This document shows positions 34,968-46,840 of a stretch of 64,000 nucleotides of DNA, piece after piece. Both the position numbers and the translations under genes were made by a program. The DNA lies in contig JAQSEB010000031.1 of NCBI GenBank assembly GCA_030063045.1, positions 1 through 64,000 on the forward strand, given 5' to 3'. Each line of letters opens with the position of its first letter. Within the stretch, counting starts at the first letter, position 1. This DNA is from Pratylenchus scribneri (lineage: Eukaryota; Nematoda; Chromadorea; Rhabditida; Pratylenchidae). Below the pieces are notes generated by a model, which worked only from the letters and a program-made list of their open reading frames with translations, did no database searches and was not told the origin of the DNA.

Positions 34968-37900
34968 TCATTGTTGTTGTTGGTTTCCTCCTCCTCCTTC
35001 ACCTGCCATTTTTGATTGTTTAACCATTTCCGCCAACTTTTTATATCGCCGAATACATTGCTTTTTGCTTTTGCCCTCCACCATCGCCGCAATTTTTTCC
35101 CATCTTTCCGTATCAGTCGCCTTCGTTTCCTTCAATGCCTTCTCCAGCTGCTTTTGTTGTTCCGCATTCCATTCATCCTCTCCTCCGCCGTTGCATTCAT
35201 CGGTGGAAGCCTCCCGGTTTGCGGTGGTGGTGGCTGTGGATGGAATTGGCGTAGTCGAATTTGGCGTCGTTTTAGCACTGATTTGTTCCAAATTTTTGCC
35301 CATTTTAATTTGAGAAGCGGAAGTGGAATTGGAGGCCGGATCCGATTTCAACAATTTGACCTTAAAATCAAAAAATTAAATATAAATTAAAATGGGAAAA
35401 ACCTGCTTAATCACATCCTTCTCAGTGCGTTGTTGACCGCCATGGTAGCTGACATATTCCGCAACTTGCTGAAATAAAAATTTAGCAAATATTTTTAAAA
35501 AAATGGATAGGAAAATTTAAATCTCAATAAAATTTTATAAATTTTTTATTTTCAATTTATAATTTCGAATATTCTTTCCCTCCAAATCCAATTAAAATTG
35601 ATGATGGGCTCACCTTCCATCGTTCCTGTGTGCCCGGTGGGTATAAATTGACTGCTTTGACCATTAATTGAAGTTCAGCCGGTGACCAAATGCCCTGTGG
35701 CCTGCCGCCGCCCTTTTCCCCATTCAATGTTCCCTTTTTTTCCTCATTTTGCTGGACAATTTGTGTTGAAGTGCAGGAATTCTTCAGAATTTTCAAAGCC
35801 TCACCGTAGCATGTAATTGCCGACAATTGTTCACAAATTGTACTGAGTTCATCGAATTCGGCGGATAAACAAATTCTGCAAAAGAAAATTTAGATTAATT
35901 TGGATAATAAATTAGGCTTTCTATTTTTCCCACCTCTCAATTTGTTCCATAATTGTCAACATTTCTTTCTGTTTTTGAGTTTGTTGTTTTTCTTCCTCCA
36001 AAAGCCAATAATTTGATGATGAGGCCAAATCGCGTAAACGTTTTCGTTGGGCAGCCAACACTTTTTTCTTTTGTTGTTTGGCCTAAATAAAAAATGGCAT
36101 AAAAATATTTCTACTAGAGAGGTATTTTTAATTTTTAATTCACTGAATTGAATAATTTAATATGTTATTTTCATTCTTCCTATTCGCCAACCTGTGCAAT
36201 CCTTTTTTCTTCCTCCTCTTGTTTCTTTCGATCCTCCTCCATGGCCTCTTCCAACTTCTTCTGTTCCTCCTGTTCTGCCCGTTCTTTCATTTCTCTTTCC
36301 CTTCGTTTTTGTTCCTTCATTTCCTGCTTTTTGCGTCGATCCGCCTCCTTGAAAATTCCAATCCTTGGATCCTTTGAATACTATAAGCAATGATCAAACT
36401 GGAACATGCCTATTTTTTGTGACTGACGGAGCATTGACAGCAACATTGAGTTTGATTAATGGTTGGTCCAATCGCCTTAATTAGATAGAAGCAAAATAAA
36501 AGAATTTGGTAAATATGTGGATAACTAAACAATTTAGAACGAAAAAACACTTTTAAATAATATTATTTTATTAGGTAATTAACAAAAAAAACAAACAAAT
36601 AATCTTTATTTATACAAACATTTAAGATATGACGACAATAACAAAATTTATGAAATAAAATGAAGGTAGTTATTTACCAAATTCTTTTATTTTGCTTCTA
36701 TCTAATTAAGGCGATTGGACCAACCATTAATCAAACTCAATGTTGCTGTCAATGCTCCGTCAGTCACAAAAAATAGGCATGTTCCAGTTTGATCATTGCT
36801 TACGGCCAATTCTACGAGTGTGGAGATTCGTTTTAAATCCTTTTTTCGTCGTTTTTCTCGTTCTGCCTAAATCAAAAGATATTTTTATCCCATTTAATTT
36901 TCCCCAAATTTCATTACTTTATTCTGCTTCTCAATTTCTCTTCGTTCCCATCGATCTTCTCCTTTGGTTTTGTCCTCCGAATCCAAATAGGAAAATTCGC
37001 GCCAAGATCGCCAATCGAACCAAAATTCGTAGAAATGTTCAACATAGGATCGGCTGCTAAAAATTAAGAAAAATTATCAAAAATTAATATTGAATTTTTT
37101 ATAACAAAAATTTATTTTGTTTTTCTTGTCGCTAGACTACGAAACCCAAAAGCCCTTAATTTGAGGCAAATGGGTGATTATTCTAGCCATTTAATTTCTC
37201 CTCGAGTGATTAGAGTTTGCGGCTCATTTTGTTGACCAAAACAAACTCATGCCCTCAAGGGACACGGTCCATTCAAATTCAATTTATGTTCTTTGCCCTC
37301 AATAAGTATAAAACCTGTTTAGATCGCCCAACATTGGCACTGGTTGATTAATTGAAAACCGGGAATTGCGCTCAAAGACTGGGCCAAAAAGTTTGAAGAA
37401 ATCTTCTGAAGCCTCCAAATCCGTTGAGATTGGAATTGTCTCATCAAATTTCGGATCGACTGAGTCGAATGCGCGACGTTTCTCTTCTGAAATGCCTAAT
37501 TGTTCATATGCCTTTTGAATGCAGGCGAACACAGATTCGGTGCGCAATTCGATGTCGTGTGTTTTTCCTTTGTCCGGATGATAAATTAGAACTTTGTGAC
37601 GATCTTAATCAAAAATTATTTATGCAACTCTATCTAACTTTTGTGCCTAAACTTCTACATTCAAATTTTAGTAATTATGTTTAGACAATCAAGTTTTTAT
37701 TTTGTCAATTTCTTTTAATATAATATAAATAAGCATTAAGGCAGTAAAATTAATCAGAAAATTTATATCAATCTTTAAAAAATTAAACAAACATGCTGTT
37801 TTAATCTGCGCCTGTGTGGCCTGGTAACGTAATTTGGAAAGACCGAGAACTTTGTAACTAAAAATAAAAACATTAAAATGATGTAAATTTGATTAAACAA

Positions 37901-38163
37901 ACATACTGGTCTTGTTCTCGAACATTATTCGGATCCAATCGGGAAATGTATTTTGCATACTTTGTATCTTCTGGGTCCATCCATTCTGTTGGTTCTTCCA
38001 AATCCGCATCCGTTGTTAATTGTTCTGTTTTCGGAATTTGTAGGACTGGAAATGTTGAAAGACCAAGCGCCAATTTGTCTTTGATGATCAAATATTCATA
38101 GGAAATTCCCGCTGCTTCAATTTGCCGTTTAGTTGGAATAAATCCATAAATTGCTAACTCCAT
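34968..38163 (-). CDS. dnj-11: DNAJC2/zuotin ribosome-associated J protein
   Basis: DNAJC2 (MPP11/zuotin) is the ribosome-associated J partner of Hsp70; animal forms also carry two SANT domains. The start is [19 protein letters not shown] at 38163. The J domain spans several exons ([20 protein letters not shown], then [11 protein letters not shown] with the HPD triad). The zuotin-homology segment follows ([64 protein letters not shown]). A charged helix leads to two SANT/Myb modules ([19 protein letters not shown] and [18 protein letters not shown]...[16 protein letters not shown]). The intron between LVELA and YSKDPRI is the inverted-repeat element at 36381-36803. Divergent from the UDP-GlcNAc pyrophosphorylase gene, 228 bp apart. 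Confidence 0.93.
36381..36803 (-). mobile_element. Introner-like intron: inverted-repeat element with identical 132-bp arms
   Basis: This 423-bp dnj-11 intron starts GTAAGCAATGATC (donor at 36803) and ends GATCATTGCTTATAG (acceptor at 36381). Bases 36384-36515 and 36671-36802 are exact inverted copies of each other, 132 of 132 by eye. A 155-bp AT-rich loop separates them. The arms stop 1 nt from the donor exon and 3 nt from the acceptor exon, so the terminal inverted repeats supply nearly all of the splice signals. Removing the intron joins LVELA to YSKDPRI in phase 0, exactly as in the conserved protein. Other dnj-11 introns are mostly short. No clear target duplication was found (a TA is possible). 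Confidence 0.85.
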
Positions 38164-38391
38164 GATAATATTTTATTTTTGGCTATAAATGTGATATGAT
38201 CATGATTTATAATTAGTAGTAGGAGTGGCTAATGAAAAGCGTAAAAATGTAGCATAATTTTGTTTTGTACTACCTATACCTTACTATACTAACTTTAATT
38301 TATTTTTATTATTTTTTTCTTAAATGAAAAAAATGTAATAGGTATTTATCAAAAAATAATTTTTATTTTTTTATAGCAAATAAAGTAATTA

Positions 38392-39884
38392 ATGGGCATC
38401 CGAAACCGACTCTCGACCCATCAACCTCAATTGCTTAAATATTTGGATTCATTGGATGGAAATGAACGGGACGAATTTGCTGAACATTTGCTCAAATTCA
38501 ATTTTGAACAACTTTCTGACATTTTTGGCAAAGCATTGGCCCCACAAATGCCTCGGACTGAGGATGTTCGGCCGCCAAACCCGGATCGTTATATCGATCG
38601 CGAAACGCTCTCTGAGCAGGAAATGGGCAAACTTTTTGACAATGGTAAATTCATTTATTAATTCAAATAATATTGGAATTTAGGTTTGAAGGCAGTTTCG
38701 GAAGGAAAAGTGGCCGCTTTGGTTTTGGCTGGTGGACAAGCAAGTCGATTGGGCTCAGATCGACCGAAGGGGGCTATTCCGCTTGGCACTGGACTGGGCA
38801 GCAAGACTGACTCACTTCTCTTCATCCAAGCCGCACAAATTGCCAAAATTCAACGGATGGCTCGTCAACAATTTCCCAACTCCACTAATCCGATAATCAC
38901 ATGGTTGATCATGACCAGTCGAACAACGGATGCCGACACCCGAGCCCATTTGGATAAAGTACTCAAAGAGACTGGATTGATTTGGGAACAAATCATTATC
39001 TTCACCCAAAATGAAATCCCAGCATTCGACAACGAGGGGAAAGCTTTTTTGGCATCTCGCACTCGTTTGGTGACTGCTCCAGGTTTTGCATTTTTTCAAA
39101 ACATTAATCATATTTTTCAGATGGGAATGGTGGCATTTATGATGCAATTGCCCCATTGCTACCTGAATTGGAACGACGCGGCCTAGAATATTTCCACATT
39201 TATTGCGTTGACAATATACTTTGTCGAGTGCCCGACTTGCACATGATTGGATGTGCAATCCAAATGGAGGCGGATTGTGCCACAAAAGTATTGACATATC
39301 AACAATTTAAATAGTAATTTTGCCTTATTTTAGGTTGTTGAGAAGAAGGAATCTACGGAATTAGTTGGACATGTTTGCTTGGATCGAGGCAAAATTCGAG
39401 TGCTCGAATATTCCGAAATCAGCCAAGAATTGAAGGAGAAACATGATCCAGACAATCCCCAAAAACTACTTTTGCGTGCCGGCAGCATCGCCAACCATGT
39501 CTTCACGCGCAATTTCCTCAAAATTGCCTGCCAATATTCCGCCATGCCCTTCCACATTGCTCACAAACGAATTCCGCATTTGGACCCAGCCAGCGGGAAG
39601 ATTGTGCACCCAGACCTGCCGAATGGCATCAAATTGGAACGCTTCATCTTCGACGTTTTTTGCCTTTCACGGTTTTCAAATTCTCTTTTTAAATTTAACA
39701 AATTCAAATTTTAAGGAATTTTCTTTGTTGGCAAGTGCCCTCAGTAGAAGAGTTCAGTCCATTGAAGAATCCCGATTCTATGGGCAGAGATTGCCTCTCC
39801 ACGTGTTTGCAATCCCTGCATAGTCAACATGGAAAATGGATTCGCGATGCTTGCATTGACTCGACAAAACCACATCAAAAATGA
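38392..39884 (+). CDS. UAP1: UDP-N-acetylglucosamine pyrophosphorylase (UAP1)
   Basis: Converts GlcNAc-1-phosphate and UTP to UDP-GlcNAc, the donor for chitin, N-glycans and GPI anchors. The start at 38392 (MGIRNRLSTHQPQLLKYLD) lies 15 nt after TTTTTTTATAG, a strong trans-splice acceptor. The nucleotide-binding loop reads LVLAGGQASRLGSDRPKGAI. Further landmarks are WLIMTSRTTDADTRAHL, the DGNGGIYDAI segment after the splice near 39062-39120, YCVDNILCRVPDL, LLRAGSIANHVFTRNFL, MPFHIAHKRIPHLD and GIKLERFIFDVF. After the last intron the frame gives VEEFSPLKNPDSMGRD and ends at 39884. The family's C-terminal portion appears about 50 residues shorter than in mammals. A C14 run follows 53 nt after the stop. 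Confidence 0.93.
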
Positions 39885-39937
39885 AGAATAGAATATTCAT
39901 ATCTACAATATTTTCCTGACTCCAAACAAATAGACCA

Positions 39938-39951
39938 CCCCCCCCCCCCCC
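39938..39951 (+). repeat. Poly(C) tract (14 nt) in the UAP1 3' region
   Basis: C14 on the coding strand, 53 nt after the UAP1 stop and well before its polyadenylation-like AATAAA, so it should be in the 3' UTR. It parallels the tracts at 46497 and 54425. Confidence 0.9.
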
Positions 39952-40116
39952 GACTTTCTCATAATCAAATCCAAATTTATTTAATCGGGTTTATTGATTA
40001 TCGCACAAAATGATATTTGAATTGTTCCATCCATCCTCCATTCATATTTATTTATAATTGACTTTTAACTATAATTTGTACTTTTATCAGATTTATTTTG
40101 AAAGAATAAAATTGAT

Positions 40117-40308
40117 TCAAAAATATTGGAAGAAATTATATTTGTTTATATATCCGTAAATGGGAAGAAATTGGTAGTCAGGTTTGGATGGAAGATGATG
40201 ATGAGGATTTAGATTATTGGATGGGACAGATTGTTGAATCGAATTAAAGAAAGGGAGGATTAAAATAAAACACAGTAAAGTAAATTCGAAAGTGGATATT
40301 TGCAACAT
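40117..40308 (-). CDS. Possible small secreted peptide (63 aa)
   Basis: An ATG-initiated frame begins 29 nt after the cyk-4 stop, on the same strand. It starts MLQISTFEFTLLCFILILPF, which resembles a cleavable signal peptide, followed by a Ser/Pro/His/Tyr-rich 38-residue remainder with no cysteine. It lies where the cyk-4 3' UTR should be, and no family was recognised. It may be chance; the signal-like N-terminus is the only reason to list it. Confidence 0.2.
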   Translation of the reverse strand: MLQISTFEFTLLCFILILPFFNSIQQSVPSNNLNPHHHLPSKPDYQFLPIYGYINKYNFFQYF

Positions 40309-40337
40309 ATCAGGGTTGAAGGGGGGATAGGAGGGAT

Positions 40338-42605
40338 TTATCGAATATTGTCGGTTTCATTTGAATCGAATGTCACTTGTGGTTGGAAATTGAGCTGTCT
40401 GGTTGGTGTGGTAATTGCCTGAAAAATGAAAATTATAATCAAATTTAAAAGTAAAAAAATACTCGAATAGAAGTTTGGCTGCCATGATTGGATCGTTGTG
40501 ATGGATTTCTGGCGAGGTTTGGAGTGTTTGAGCGAGAAGTCCCCGGGGAATTGGACAAATTTGTCCAATAGTCCATTGGAAGTTGGATCAGTGGGCCCAT
40601 TGCTTGGATGACGGCATCATTTGAGAGGGAAGAGTCAGCACGAGTGGTGCCAAACACTAAAGGGGCGACATATTCACTCAATTTGGCCACGGTGATTTGG
40701 TCATTCTAAAAATAAAATATAGCAGAAAATAAATTAAAAATATTTTGATACCGATTTGGCAATTAGACGACGCCAATGGCGGCAAAGATGGCCGAGAGTG
40801 TCGATGTGGGCGAGTGGGAGCTCTTCAACACAAGCTTGCAAATTTTGGATTGTTCCCGAATTGGATAAACATTTGACAATTTCCTTGCCATAAGATTGAC
40901 CAATGACCGGTTCTCGAATCTGGGCCAAAAACTTTTTGATGCAGCCAGCAATATTCACTGGATGGTAGATTTCCTTAAATTTAAGGATTTAATAATTATT
41001 TATAAGAAATTTAACGAACCAATTTTGGAAACGATTTTGTCGACTGGAATAATTTTGTGATCGATTCCACTTCCTGGGCATCACCGTCCATTTGGTAAAT
41101 GTCGTCGAATGGCAGTGCTGGATGATTGTCCAAATGAAAGCAACAATAGGTAATCAATGGAGGGACCATTGGCCGTGTATCGGCACAGTAGTCTCCAAGG
41201 CGTAGACGATATCGTTGGCTCATTCCAATTGGTCTTGATGGTGTAAATTTGCGAAAAACACATGGCAATGGGGCTTGAATGCGGCATGGCTCGTGAAATG
41301 TTGCTTAAGATGAATTTAAAATTATTTTAATTGACTTTTTATTTCTAAAAATGGCTAATAAATATAAATAAATTCAACCTTTACATCGTTGACATTTCAC
41401 ATAGAGAACGCCAAATCGGATGGGCAAATCACATTTACCACATTGGATACGTAGGAAATTCCGCTTAGTTTGGAATGTATGTTGGGAATTGTCGCCGGAA
41501 TCCAGTTGGCCATCATCATCGTCGTCTTGGCTCATGCACAATGTGTCTTCTTGTTGTATGGCCGCCCGGCTCAAATCACCTAGGTTAGTCAATTTTATTA
41601 TTATTTTAATTTTATCGGATTATCACCATGTGAGGAGCTGACTCTAGAATTCTTCATTGATGCAAGCATCCTACTCTGCCTTTGTTTCTGATGTTGTTGC
41701 GGATTCAGGGTGTAGCTGTTGATGATGGTTGGCATTTTCACCGGTTCGACAGACATTGAACGACGTGGGCGAGCATATCCAGGATGAGGTCGACTCTTTC
41801 TGTCGTTCTTGATAACAATGGCGGCACTGACTTTTTCCGGAACATTGTCCTTTGCCGAATGAGAAGTTGTACCGGATGATTGACCTTGATCATCAATGGC
41901 GGTGGTGGTGTTCGAATTTTGAATTTTCTAAACAATTTAATTAAATCATTTTTAATTTTTTTTAAAGTACCTCTTTCAAATTGTTTTCCTCTCGCACCGA
42001 TGTTTTACGCAACAATAAGCGTTTTGCAGCCTTGGCATTGGCAAATACATCGTCATTTTCAATCCCGCCATTATCGACACAATTTTCTGCAGATCGTTTT
42101 CGGCCCTTGCTTTGAGAATTGTCCATAATATTCTCTTCTTTCACAGTTTGGGATGTGGTTTTCAATTGTATTTTCTGCAGTTGAGATTGTCTTTTGGATT
42201 TGTCCCGTTGTGAAGAGTTGAGAGAGGAAGTACGGCTAATAGTAGTTTTTGATAATTTCTGATTTTCGACTATGAGCTGCTCAATATGGTCCTTGGCTGA
42301 TTGAAGTTGACGATTTGTTTGACTTTAAATAAATAATTAATAATCATTTCAAAAATACCTTAAAGTTTCTTCCAAGAATTTGTTCCGATCAAGTAGTTGC
42401 CGTTGTTCTTTTTTAACTTTCTCAAGTTCATCAAACAATTTGTTTACAATTCCAGCGGTTTGAAATTCTGTTATTTATTATTTGAAGGCGTTTGGAAGGT
42501 AAAAAATTGTGAACCGTGTCGAAGAGAGTTTGTAGCAGTCGAGCTTAGAAATCGCTGCAAACGAATCAAATCATTGGTGTCTGATCGCAAAAATGTCCTT
42601 TGCAT
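40338..42605 (-). CDS. cyk-4: CYK-4/MgcRacGAP (centralspindlin RhoGAP subunit)
   Basis: Partner of the kinesin ZEN-4 in centralspindlin, which bundles midzone microtubules and activates RhoA signalling for cytokinesis. The start at 42605 (MQRTFLRSDTNDLIRLQ) follows TTTTTTTTCAG. A coiled coil follows (IVNKLFDELEKVKKEQRQLL, LQSAKDHIEQLIVENQKL), then a basic linker. A C1 zinc domain (TKRNFLRIQCGKCDLPIRFG, YVKCQRCKATFHEPCR) leads into a RhoGAP domain (RLRLGDYCADTRPMVPPLI, CIKKFLAQIREPVIGQSYG, LPLAHIDTLGHLCRHWRRL, VAKLSEYVAPLVFG). The tail includes MGPLIQLPMDYWTNLSNSPG. The arginine finger expected in the GLYRISG loop is replaced: the loop reads DIYQMDGDA (near 41090). All exons are in phase. Confidence 0.92.
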
Positions 42606-42831
42606 GCTGAAAAAAAAATTAAAAAAATATGTTTTCAATGATAAAAATTCTAAATGATATTAATTTCCGATTTTATAACTACCTAACTTGGTTTGATTTT
42701 TTTGAACCTTTTGCTTACTTTGTTCTTTGATCGATTACGATTCTTTTTGATTATTTCCGCCATAAATGTTATCGTTATGAAAAATTGTATTTTAAATATT
42801 AATTAAATGCCCTCGTTTTTTTACTCACTAG

Positions 42832-43142
42832 CAGGGCTGCCAGATGGTTTTTCAGTTTGGGGGGCATTTCGTGAAAAAAAGGGGGCATTTGGGGGGCATT
42901 TTTATGAAAAAAGGGGGCATTTTGGGGGGCAGTTTTAAAAAGTGCCAAAAATGCAAAAATTTTTGCCAATAATGCCGCGCAGCGAAAAATTAGACCAAAA
43001 AATAATAAAAAAAGGGGAAAAAAATGACAAAATTTTAAAAAGGGGGCATTTGGGGGGCATCTTGGCTTGGGGGGCACAAAAGGGGGCAAAATCTCAAAAA
43101 GGGGGCAAATGCCCCCCGTAGGGGTACATTCTGGCAGCCCTG
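42832..43142. mobile_element. hAT-type MITE (311 bp)
   Basis: The termini CAGGGCTGCCAGA and TCTGGCAGCCCTG are perfect inverted repeats of 13 bp. They are flanked by an exact 8-bp duplication, CTCACTAG, at 42824-42831 and 43143-43150. The interior consists of repeated GGGGGCATTTGGGG-type blocks and AT spacers with no coding frame. CAGGG ends plus 8-bp duplication place it with hAT, like the element at 13608 but with unrelated internal sequence. It sits upstream of cyk-4. Confidence 0.93.
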
Positions 43143-43458
43143 CTCACTAGCCAAATTCAATCTTTCTTTTTTCTTTTGACTCCCAAACCAATTTACATCG
43201 ACAATACATATAACCAAACTTATTATACGAATCTAAACATAGAGTAGCAAACCAAAAATATTTTTCTTGTGTCTCATCTTTAGGTCGCAGTCGCACTCAC
43301 ATCAATTCCCGCTCTATGGAAGTTTTTCGCGACCCTGCCAAAATCTGTCAACTAAACTACCAGCCGCTCACGAGAATTTAAGTAAGTGAGAAATTGGGGT
43401 GTCAGGTTCTACACATTCTTTGTGTTTTCTTCAGTCTATATAGCCACTAAGTTTATTT

Positions 43459-43701
43459 TTACGTTTTACCTATAGAAGAGTGGCCCCACCCGCCACTCTC
43501 TATTCCAATTTTTTTCATATAATTTTTAATTTTCAGCATTCGCCTGTCAATGGATTGTAATTCCCAATGTAAACTTTTTGCTACCCGTGCTTCGAAACTC
43601 TTCTTCACAATTTCATTTGTTAATGCAGTGGAATTTTGTTCAACGTTCACCAAATAAAATAGAACATAAAGAAAATATTCACATCCAAATAAATTTTTCA
43701 A
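43459..43701 (-). CDS. Uncertain minus-strand exon-like frame
   Basis: An open frame bounded on its 5' side by CCGTAG/CAT (acceptor-like) and encoding FLYVLFYLVNVEQNSTALTN and VKKSFEARVAKSLHWELQSI. Composition is protein-like, but there is no ATG at its start, no partner exon was found and no family was recognised. It lies just upstream of, and opposite to, the CortBP2-domain gene. Listed only so that the stretch is not overlooked. Confidence 0.15.
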   Translation of the reverse strand: MKNLFGCEYFLYVLFYLVNVEQNSTALTNEIVKKSFEARVAKSLHWELQSIDRRMLKIKNYMKKIGIESGGWGHSSIGKT

Positions 43702-43787
43702 ATGCTACGGATCATTATTGACCTGAACTTCTACATAATTTAAAACTATTTCCGATTGGAAAAATCAAATCAAGAAAAACAGTAAAA

Positions 43788-46479
43788 ATGGAAGATGAAG
43801 TACGTTATAATTGCAAACAATTATTGGATTTATTGAGCATTTATGAGGGTGAATTACAAGCTAGAGAAACATTTATTGAAACACTTCAGCAGAGGCAACA
43901 GGTTTTTTTGAAAATTAAATTACCCAAGATCCAATTTATCTTGGAATTGATTTAAATAAATATAATTTCCTAGTGTCGAAAAATAAAAATATTTTGATTT
44001 TTTATTCAAAATTATTATTTCGATTATAATTGTTTCTGTGCTGTCTTTACTTGAATTATTTAATTTAATATTTAATTCTTTTATTTAATTTCTTTATTCC
44101 TATTTATTTTTTTAACTTCTCCATTCGCCCTATTTTATTTCTGTCAATCATTCTATCGTAAATGTCATCCAATCCTTTCTCCCCCTCTGAATATTCATCC
44201 AATCTCCTCTTTATGTTGTAAAATCCTTCTAGGCATTGCCCAACCCCCAAATCTCCCCTTTTGATGTCCATCCAATCCTTCTGGCGAATATTCTTATTTC
44301 TGTCCAATTCCCCCTTCGCTCCTCCCAATTTCTTGGCCTATTTAAGATGCCCCCTTACAATGCCAATCACCACTCTCACCTCTCTTTTTCGACCCACTTT
44401 TCTTTTACTCAATTGAAGCCAAACTTTCTTTTACTCAATTGAAGTTTTTAATTTATTTTGGAAGTAAAGCATATTTGGAAAACTGAGTTAAATTAAAAGG
44501 GTTTGACTAAAGAACCGGAAGGCTCGGACAGAGCAGTTTCCATCTGTTATGATTGTGTATAAAAAGCTAATAAATATATTTTAGCAAGTTATAACTTTGC
44601 CAAAATTGATTACCTACTACCCATGTATTTCTTCTTAACCCAACTTATTCCCAACTTACTAAAATTAAGAACAATTAATTATGAATAAATTTCGAAATTT
44701 AGGATCCATCTTTGCAGCAAGCAATGTCTTCATCCACAATTTTATATCAACAGCAAGATCCATTCAATTCGCTTTTACGTGATTCGAAACAAATTGACAA
44801 TTCTTTAAATTGCGCTTCATGTGGAAATCGAATATTGCAAACTGCAAAAATATTGCAAATTCAAAGAGAATGCGATCAAAAAATAAATAAAGTAAATAAT
44901 TCAAATTAATTTTTATAATTATTTATATTAAGGCGATAAATATGATGAAAAAACGTTATGCAATAATGAATCAAGAAGCAAATTCGAATGAAAGAATAAG
45001 AGATGCCGAAAATTGCTATATTAAAAGTTTGGAGATGGAACGAGATGAATGCCATAATCAACTAAAAGGGCAACAAAATGAAATCGATGAATTGCAAGAA
45101 AAGAAAACAGAAATTGAGGATAAATTCGCGGAAAATGATGAAAAAACAAAGAAAATTATCCTTTATTTGCTGGAAGAAAGGAAAGAAATGTTTGAATATT
45201 TAAATGAACTCCAAAAACAAATTACTAATACATCTCCTTCATCAGGTAAATATTTTCATTAAGAATTATTTATTAATACAATTATTATAAATTCACATTT
45301 AATATTAATTTTTATATAGGCATAGGCATATATCTGATAAAATATCCTAATAAGTATTTGGGATTTCTCATTTCATTATGTTAATCTTATATTTAGTTAG
45401 TTTTACTTTGGTTTGTATGTAATTATAATTAGATTTTCGATTAAAATAGCAATAATCATATGTATTATTATTTTAATATATCAAAATTTAAAAGAAATTT
45501 TATTAATCATTCAATTTTTAGTGATTAATTCATTCTCCTCTTCTATACCCGATGGATCCCAAATCCAATTTAATGCATTGAAAGAAGAAAATAATCGACT
45601 GAAAAGTCAATTATATTCAATGCAAATGGAGAAGAGCAGTTTGCAAAAAAGATTGGATTATCTTTTAAAGGATTTACAACAAAGCGCCTTCCACCAACAT
45701 TTCCAATTCCTGCAGGTTTATTCAAATGTTTTTGTTAATTTTTATTTTTCGTTTTAGCCAAAAGGACCAACGGATAAAGAGATGATTATTATTGGCAATG
45801 GCCTCATCTCTCAATCAGCTTCCGAACATTTTCAAGGACCAAATCGGATCCGAAATTCCTCCAGCTTTCCTCAATCCTTTTCCAATGATCCATCAAATCG
45901 TTCCTCCTACTCTTCTCACATTGATGGGAATGATGGCGGCAGCAGGTCCAGAATGCCGCATCAATTTCCAACTAACCATTTTGAACAACGGCATACGGCA
46001 ATGCAAAATAATGCCATTGGCTCTATGGCCGGTCCAATCCCTCTGATGGCCTCCAATTCAACAATGATTATGCGTCGATTGCCGCCATCAGTGCCTCGAA
46101 CATCAGCCCAATCAATGCCCTCCTCATCTTCAAATCAACAACACCCGAGGGTGGGCAATCCGCAGAGGGAGGCGATGAACACCACAAATATTCAGTTGGG
46201 CCAACCACAAACAGGTTTGGTACTCACAAATTCATTAAATTTGTCATTAAAAATTGTTAAAATAATTTATTAATAATCCATAATTTTTCAGTGATCACTC
46301 GCCGAAGCACATCCCTGCCCCGGCGCATTGTCAGTTCTGCCATTTCTCCTTCATCAAAACAACATTCTCGTCAACAAATAAGCAGGAAAGAGCCACCGGC
46401 TGAACATTTTTTCTACCACCAACAAGGCGGTCGTGGCATTATTGCCTCAATGGACGATGGAAACCATCAAAAACAATAA
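43788..46479 (+). CDS. CortBP2-domain coiled-coil protein (CTTNBP2/CTTNBP2NL-like)
   Basis: Vertebrate relatives bind cortactin and striatin/PP2A complexes at actin-rich sites. The start is MEDEVRYNCKQLLDLL. SIYEGELQARETFIETL and, after an 800-bp first intron, QQDPFNSLLRDSKQ match the N-terminal CortBP2 block (YLEGELQARD, DPFxALQRDS). A long coiled coil follows (EMERDECHNQLKGQQNEIDEL, KIILYLLEERKEMFEYLNEL, NALKEENNRLKSQLYSMQME). The C-terminal part is Ser/Pro/Gln-rich and ends SMDDGNHQKQ at 46479. The first intron (43901-44702) contains a direct repeat CTTTTACTCAATTGAAG near 44400-44445. A C13 run begins 18 nt after the stop. Confidence 0.78.
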
Positions 46480-46496
46480 TAATTAAACATTCATAT

Positions 46497-46509
46497 CCCC
46501 CCCCCCCCC
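46497..46509 (+). repeat. Poly(C) tract (13 nt) just after the CortBP2-gene stop
   Basis: C13 followed by ACACACAC on the coding strand, 18 nt after the stop codon, hence in the 3' UTR. It is one of three similar tracts at convergent gene ends. Confidence 0.9.
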
Positions 46510-46840
46510 ACACACACAATCCAATCCCGATCAAATTTATCAAATCCCACAACAAATATTGTCGATCTCTTCACCGCCTATTATATTTACAAATTAGATT
46601 TCAATATAATTTTATTTCACCCACATTCTCTAATATATTCTCCTTTGGCATAAGCATTATAATATCTAATTGCTGGGTAATCTAGCCAGTGCCTTTTTTT
46701 AATTTCAATTTATTCCTTCCCATCTAATCAGCCAAATTATTAAATTTTAAAAAAATATATTGTCGCTTATATTTTATGTTTATTGTTTGAAAATAATAAA
46801 TTTATATCAACAAATTTATGGAATAAAATTGATGAGTTCA

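Noticed and set aside
44104..44442. ORFs in the first intron of the CortBP2-domain gene
   Set aside because: Open frames of 68-74 codons on either strand without family features, located in an AT- and pyrimidine-rich intron.
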